64,000 bases of DNA from a virus: positions 1 to 64,000 of IMG/VR virus record IMGVR_UViG_3300050015_000917; one strand, given 5' to 3'. Under the pieces are notes generated by a model. It had not been told where the DNA came from. It ran no database searches and saw only the letters and a program-made list of their open reading frames with translations. Below are positions 60,908 through 64,000 of this stretch, piece by piece; position 1 is the first letter of the stretch, and each line of letters begins with the position of its first letter. The position numbers and the translations under genes are program-made.

Positions 60908-60980
60908 TAGATTATGTATTAAATGTTTATATGTTTTACGTATTAAATCTTAAAAAGTTTTGATTCAATAAGAAAAATAT
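60908..60980 (-). promoter_or_regulatory. Leader of kinase/UDG gene with short direct repeats
   Basis: The 73-base spacer contains GTATTAAAT twice (60917-60925 and 60940-60948). No hairpin terminator is visible. It is likely the promoter/leader region of the 59975-60907 unit, but no consensus box stands out. Confidence 0.3.
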
Positions 60981-61667
60981 TTAGGATCCTACTAATTTAT
61001 CTGTTCCTTCCCACACAAATTCCTCAACTGGTAAATGTTTATTGCAGCCACAGCAAAATGTTGCTCCATAAAATTTTGGATTTCTTGCATATGTTTCAGA
61101 AAGCGCATTTCCCATAGTCGTTGTAGTTCCACAACCGCCAAGTTTATTGCCCAATCTCCAAGCATCAAATTCTTTTTGAGTTACATAAGCTCCTCCAAGA
61201 TGTTTCCCATCAGTTCCATTTATACCTAGAATTGCTACATATTTCTTATTTTTATCTTCCGGATATTTTTCATGAAATTCTTGTTTTTCTTCTTCTGTAA
61301 GCATTTTATCTATGCCCGCATAATTGTGTATCCTACCAACATGGATATAAGAATTTCTTACAGGGCGAACAAATCCTTTTGCTCTTTCTTCTTCTGAAAG
61401 AACTAAATAAATTTCATGTTGTCCGGTTTCATTTTTTTGACCTTCTTTTAATTTAGGGTCATTATGATCAGTTGTTAAATGATTTGATTTAACTGGGATA
61501 AGTTTAGGTTTAATCGGTTCTTTATATTCAATCTTAGGATCTTCTTTATATTTAAGAAAATTTTCTGCATTTCTGCCGGAATATTCAGGATCACATTGAA
61601 TAGCTGTTGCATATCCTTCCATAAGCTCTATAAGCTCTTTTCTTGATTTTGGCAATTTTGTTGTCAT
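60981..61667 (-). CDS. Hypothetical protein with C-terminal Cys cluster
   Basis: 228 residues. The N-terminal half is charged and low in hydrophobic residues. The C-terminal half contains GRIHNYAGIDKMLTEEEKQE and the Cys-rich element FYGATFCCGCNKHLPVEEFV, which may bind zinc. The end (WEGTDKLVGS) is conserved-looking. Not assigned to a named family. Confidence 0.4.
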   Translation of the reverse strand: MTTKLPKSRKELIELMEGYATAIQCDPEYSGRNAENFLKYKEDPKIEYKEPIKPKLIPVKSNHLTTDHNDPKLKEGQKNETGQHEIYLVLSEEERAKGFVRPVRNSYIHVGRIHNYAGIDKMLTEEEKQEFHEKYPEDKNKKYVAILGINGTDGKHLGGAYVTQKEFDAWRLGNKLGGCGTTTTMGNALSETYARNPKFYGATFCCGCNKHLPVEEFVWEGTDKLVGS

Positions 61668-61945
61668 ATTATTTTATATTTTTGGGTCCATTCTGATTCA
61701 GGATATGCTTCTTTTACTAATTGAGCATATGACATATTTTTTGGAATTTTTTTCATGTATTCATATGCCCCAGAGTATTTTGTTCTTAAGTATCCTGCAT
61801 GTGTAAGATAATTTCTATAATTATCTGCGGTAGAAGCTCCCGTCCATCTTCCATTTAATTTTATGAGATCTTGTCTATAGATAAGATCCCCAATTTTTTT
61901 ACTTTGGATGTAAGTAATAACTGCTGGTAATACTATTCCTTCCAT
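61664..61945 (-). CDS. Small helix-turn-helix-like protein
   Basis: 93 residues (MEGIVLPAVITYIQSKKIGD). The segment IYRQDLIKLNGRWTGASTAD followed by NYRNYLTHAGYLRTKYSGAY looks like a winged-helix DNA-binding protein. Weak resemblance; it could be a small transcription factor. Overlaps the next gene by four bases. Confidence 0.4.
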   Translation of the reverse strand: MEGIVLPAVITYIQSKKIGDLIYRQDLIKLNGRWTGASTADNYRNYLTHAGYLRTKYSGAYEYMKKIPKNMSYAQLVKEAYPESEWTQKYKII

Positions 61946-61951
61946 ATTAAT

Positions 61952-62164
61952 TTATTTTATTATTTCTTCTTTATCTAAAAAATAATTTAACTGATTTATG
62001 CTTTCAAGTACAGCAAATGCTGCATCTGCCATATATTTTTCAAGATTATTTGGAATCCATCCAATATTATTATCTTCTTTAGTTTCATCTTCAAGAAATT
62101 TATCCATAACCCCAATAAGATGGAACTTAAGTTCAGCTTTTTCTTTATCTGTTAATTGATTCAT
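61952..62164 (-). CDS. Small hypothetical acidic protein
   Basis: 70 residues (MNQLTDKEKAELKFHLIGVM). Helical, no motif. The 50-base leader contains TAATATATTAAAATAAATTATG on the minus strand, similar to the A-rich leaders elsewhere. Confidence 0.4.
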   Translation of the reverse strand: MNQLTDKEKAELKFHLIGVMDKFLEDETKEDNNIGWIPNNLEKYMADAAFAVLESINQLNYFLDKEEIIK

Positions 62165-62206
62165 AATTTATTTTAATATATTATAGATCTTTATATGACT
62201 AAAAAA

Positions 62207-62226
62207 GGGACTAGTTTTAAAGTCCC
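62207..62226 (-). terminator. Terminator hairpin overlapping a stop codon
   Basis: On the minus strand GGGACT (complement of 62221-62226) pairs with AGTCCC (complement of 62207-62212) and is followed by six T residues. The TAA of the gene ending at 62217 lies in the loop side of the stem, the same design as the hairpin at 49987-50013. Confidence 0.8.
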
Positions 62227-62954
62227 ATATCATATTGATCTAAATATTTTTGTTCCCAATCTAGAGCTTCTTCTGGAGTAGGATACACCGGAGGGGTACT
62301 ATTATAAGGTTCTCCTGAATTATTAAGAGCCATATAGTAACCAATTCCATCTGAACCAGATACTTTAGTAATTTTAATCAAATGATTATTATAATTAATA
62401 ATATCCCACATAACTCTATCAAAAACAGCAGGGATTTCAAATCCCCAATCTGTTTCTTGGTCCAATTTTTTAAGTTGAGCTTTTTTACCAATGCCCATTG
62501 ATGCTTTAGACTCTAATCCTCTTTCAAAATCAAGAGATTCATAAACAAATTTTGCTTGGAGTTTTTCTAAAATGAAATCATAAAATTCTTCCTTTTGCAT
62601 CGGAAGATAAAAATTCTTAGTAGGATTCATTCCAATACCCGTCCACTCTTCAATATGAACTTTATTTTCTCCTCTTTTTAATCTTTCAAGAAATTTATCT
62701 CTAACGATAGCTTTCATCTTATAAAGACTTTTGCCATTTACAGCAAGATCCCATCCATTTCGAGAATTTTCTTTTAACTCAATTCTAATCCATCCGCCAT
62801 CAAAGATTGTATCCCAAAAATCTTCATTATAATCTTCTTCATCAGGAAAAAAGTTCATAAGATATTCAAGATGATGGGTATTCGGATCCATCTTCTCAAG
62901 TTTACCCTCAGGATCAACCATATATAATTCATCTCTAAGACCAATATCACTCAT
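62217..62954 (-). CDS. Protein with internal NFERG tag and ETDW module
   Basis: 245 residues. An N-terminal ~135-residue unit (GGWIRIELKENSRNGWDLAV) is followed by a tag at ~138-158 (FVYESLDFERGLESKASMGI) and the ETDW-type module (LDQETDWGFEIPAVFDRVMW, DIINYNNHLIKITKV, GYYMALNNSGEP) found in other tagged proteins. It shows that a tagged module can be attached behind an unrelated domain. Its stop codon lies in a terminator hairpin. Confidence 0.55.
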   Translation of the reverse strand: MSDIGLRDELYMVDPEGKLEKMDPNTHHLEYLMNFFPDEEDYNEDFWDTIFDGGWIRIELKENSRNGWDLAVNGKSLYKMKAIVRDKFLERLKRGENKVHIEEWTGIGMNPTKNFYLPMQKEEFYDFILEKLQAKFVYESLDFERGLESKASMGIGKKAQLKKLDQETDWGFEIPAVFDRVMWDIINYNNHLIKITKVSGSDGIGYYMALNNSGEPYNSTPPVYPTPEEALDWEQKYLDQYDMGL

Positions 62955-63318
62955 TGATTGGAATAGACATTTTAATTAGCTCGAAAATTGGAATAATTCC
63001 TTTTTCCCCATATTGTTGAATTCCTTCTAAGGCTGATATAGTCATAGAATTTTCATAATCTTTTTCTCCTACTGTAAGCCAAACTCCAACACTATCAAAT
63101 TCATCTTTCGTTTTTTCTATAAGATCCTGATAGATTAATTGAGAAGCTTCTTTAAGAATTTGTAATCTATCTTTTTCGTTTGCTTCAGTTTTTTCTACAT
63201 ATGCGTTAAATTGAAAAGATCCCGACGTTTTTATAATATAATCATTCTTTCCAGTAGAAGGATCTACTTCCCCTCGAGTTTCCATAAGAGAAATTTTTAT
63301 TTGTTTAATGTCTGTCAT
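62947..63318 (-). CDS. Hypothetical protein
   Basis: 123 residues (MTDIKQIKISLMETRGEVDP). Mixed alpha/beta, no motif. Overlaps the next gene by eight bases. Confidence 0.4.
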   Translation of the reverse strand: MTDIKQIKISLMETRGEVDPSTGKNDYIIKTSGSFQFNAYVEKTEANEKDRLQILKEASQLIYQDLIEKTKDEFDSVGVWLTVGEKDYENSMTISALEGIQQYGEKGIIPIFELIKMSIPINE

Positions 63319-63327
63319 ATTAAGAAT

Positions 63328-64000
63328 TTATTGTTGTCCTATACCTTGAATGGGTATCCCCGATACCGCTGGATTCTGAGTTGCATTTGGTTGTCCAAAA
63401 GCCATTTTAGTTGCATTTGCATCTATATCAGTAGAATTTGGTTGTACTGCACTTTCATTCTCAGGTTTTGGAGCTGGTTCAAGTCCTTGATTAGCACCTG
63501 GTATTTCAGCAACTGTATTAAAGTTTGTTCTTTCTGCCCAATAATCAGATCCGTAGTTAATAGTAAGTTCTTGGTGCATACTAATAGGACGATTTGTTAT
63601 AAAATACATTTGTCGACTTTTTGGATTATAAGCATAATCTAAATTAGGTTTATCCGAATGCCTATAAAGAGAGCCATATCCTAAAACAAGACCCCATTGA
63701 CCCTTATTTTTATCAAGTTCAAAAATAAGATCCTTAACTTTTTCAATGGTTTTAGCAATTTCCCCAACAAGAACTACCGGGCAAATTTCTACAACTTCCC
63801 CTTTGGCAAATTGAGTTTTTCCCATAATAGTATAATCCCCACCGGGACGTTTAGAATATTCTACTCTTCCCAGATTAAAAGATTCCTTTTTAAGTTTAAA
63901 AAATCCCCCAAAATCTTTTACCTGTTGGGGTTCTTTTTTCTTAAATTTATCTTCTTCATCAAATGGATTGTAAAAATCCTCATTAAGTTTTTTTTCAAAC
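63328..64000 (-). CDS. SET-domain protein, N-terminus outside window
   Basis: The frame is open from the stop at 63328 to the right edge, so at least 223 residues are present. The ATG at 63825 is internal: codons upstream read LGRVEYSKRPGGDYTIMGKT and fit the start of a SET domain. Diagnostic pieces are KTQFAKGEVVEICPVVLV, YGSLYRHSDKPNLDYAYNPK (the N-x-x-H-like region), and ELTINYGSDYWAER (the ELxxxY signature). SET proteins are lysine methyltransferases. The C-terminal ~70 residues are Pro/Gln/Asn-rich and disordered-looking. The substrate is unknown. Confidence 0.75.
   Translation of the reverse strand, partial: FEKKLNEDFYNPFDEEDKFKKKEPQQVKDFGGFFKLKKESFNLGRVEYSKRPGGDYTIMGKTQFAKGEVVEICPVVLVGEIAKTIEKVKDLIFELDKNKGQWGLVLGYGSLYRHSDKPNLDYAYNPKSRQMYFITNRPISMHQELTINYGSDYWAERTNFNTVAEIPGANQGLEPAPKPENESAVQPNSTDIDANATKMAFGQPNATQNPAVSGIPIQGIGQQ

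Noticed and set aside
1-64000. Recoded stop codons, as in some Bacteroidetes phages
   Set aside because: TAA, TAG (24537, 33175) and TGA (14482, 32705) each end plausible genes, and no frame needs readthrough.

Overview
This window reads as one stretch of a large, AT-rich (about one third G+C by eye), tailed myovirus-type phage genome. The likely host is a member of the Bacteroidota. Three things point there: starts are preceded by A-rich leaders of the AAAATAAAATATATG type instead of Shine-Dalgarno sequences, genes are tightly packed with TAATG/ATGA overlaps, and one small protein (53265-53474) looks like the DUF4494 family typical of Bacteroidetes and their phages. TAA, TAG and TGA are all used as stops, so the code is standard. 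I see no tRNA, integrase, replication or terminase gene here.

Layout. (1) 1-10219, minus strand: adhesion module, with a partial tail-fibre gene, two paralogous leucine-rich-repeat adhesins, a long repetitive fibre and a beta-propeller (GH43-like) protein. (2) 10329-11540, plus: a stand-alone ribosomal protein S1-like gene with its own promoter and terminator. (3) 11633-14482, plus: an amidoligase-like/beta-helix protein, a possible connector protein and a GIY-YIG homing endonuclease. (4) 14479-25057, plus: a run of proteins sharing a short N-terminal motif (consensus about KESLNFERGLDPKKAMxIG) joined to LRR-like, ankyrin and unknown modules, plus a VWA/metallopeptidase protein and a MoxR-type AAA+ ATPase that carry related N-termini. 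A GH24-type lysozyme with a similar N-terminus faces them. (5) 25930-33491, plus: T4-like baseplate wedge genes (gp25-like, gp6-like, a large gp7-like candidate) and small genes. (6) 33493-43080, minus: more tagged and multi-tag proteins, a 1117-residue membrane/coiled-coil virion protein and a gp5-like OB-fold spike protein. (7) 43070-49955, minus: baseplate/tail-tube-end proteins including a gp53-like protein. (8) 50005-64000, minus: small hypothetical genes, a probable structured RNA, asparagine synthetase, a DNA methyltransferase, a thymidylate-synthase-family enzyme next to a fused nucleotide kinase/uracil-DNA-glycosylase-like protein, and a SET-domain protein cut by the window edge.

The most striking feature is the shared motif. 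About 24 clear copies occur in 14 genes on both strands, at N-termini and as linkers inside multi-module proteins. Several otherwise unrelated proteins (VWA peptidase, MoxR ATPase, lysozyme, two MKKLVCES proteins) begin with a shorter version of the form hydrophobic-x-E-(S/A/G/N). That resembles the capsid-targeting/prohead-protease sites of T4 internal proteins. My working hypothesis is that this is a packaging tag, and that the tagged proteins are an internal, possibly injected, virion cargo made partly as cleavable polyproteins. This is inference, not demonstrated by the sequence.

A second recurring signal, about GAATATATAAAnnAAAAC, sits just upstream of the first gene of several transcription units and resembles the T4 late promoter TATAAATA.
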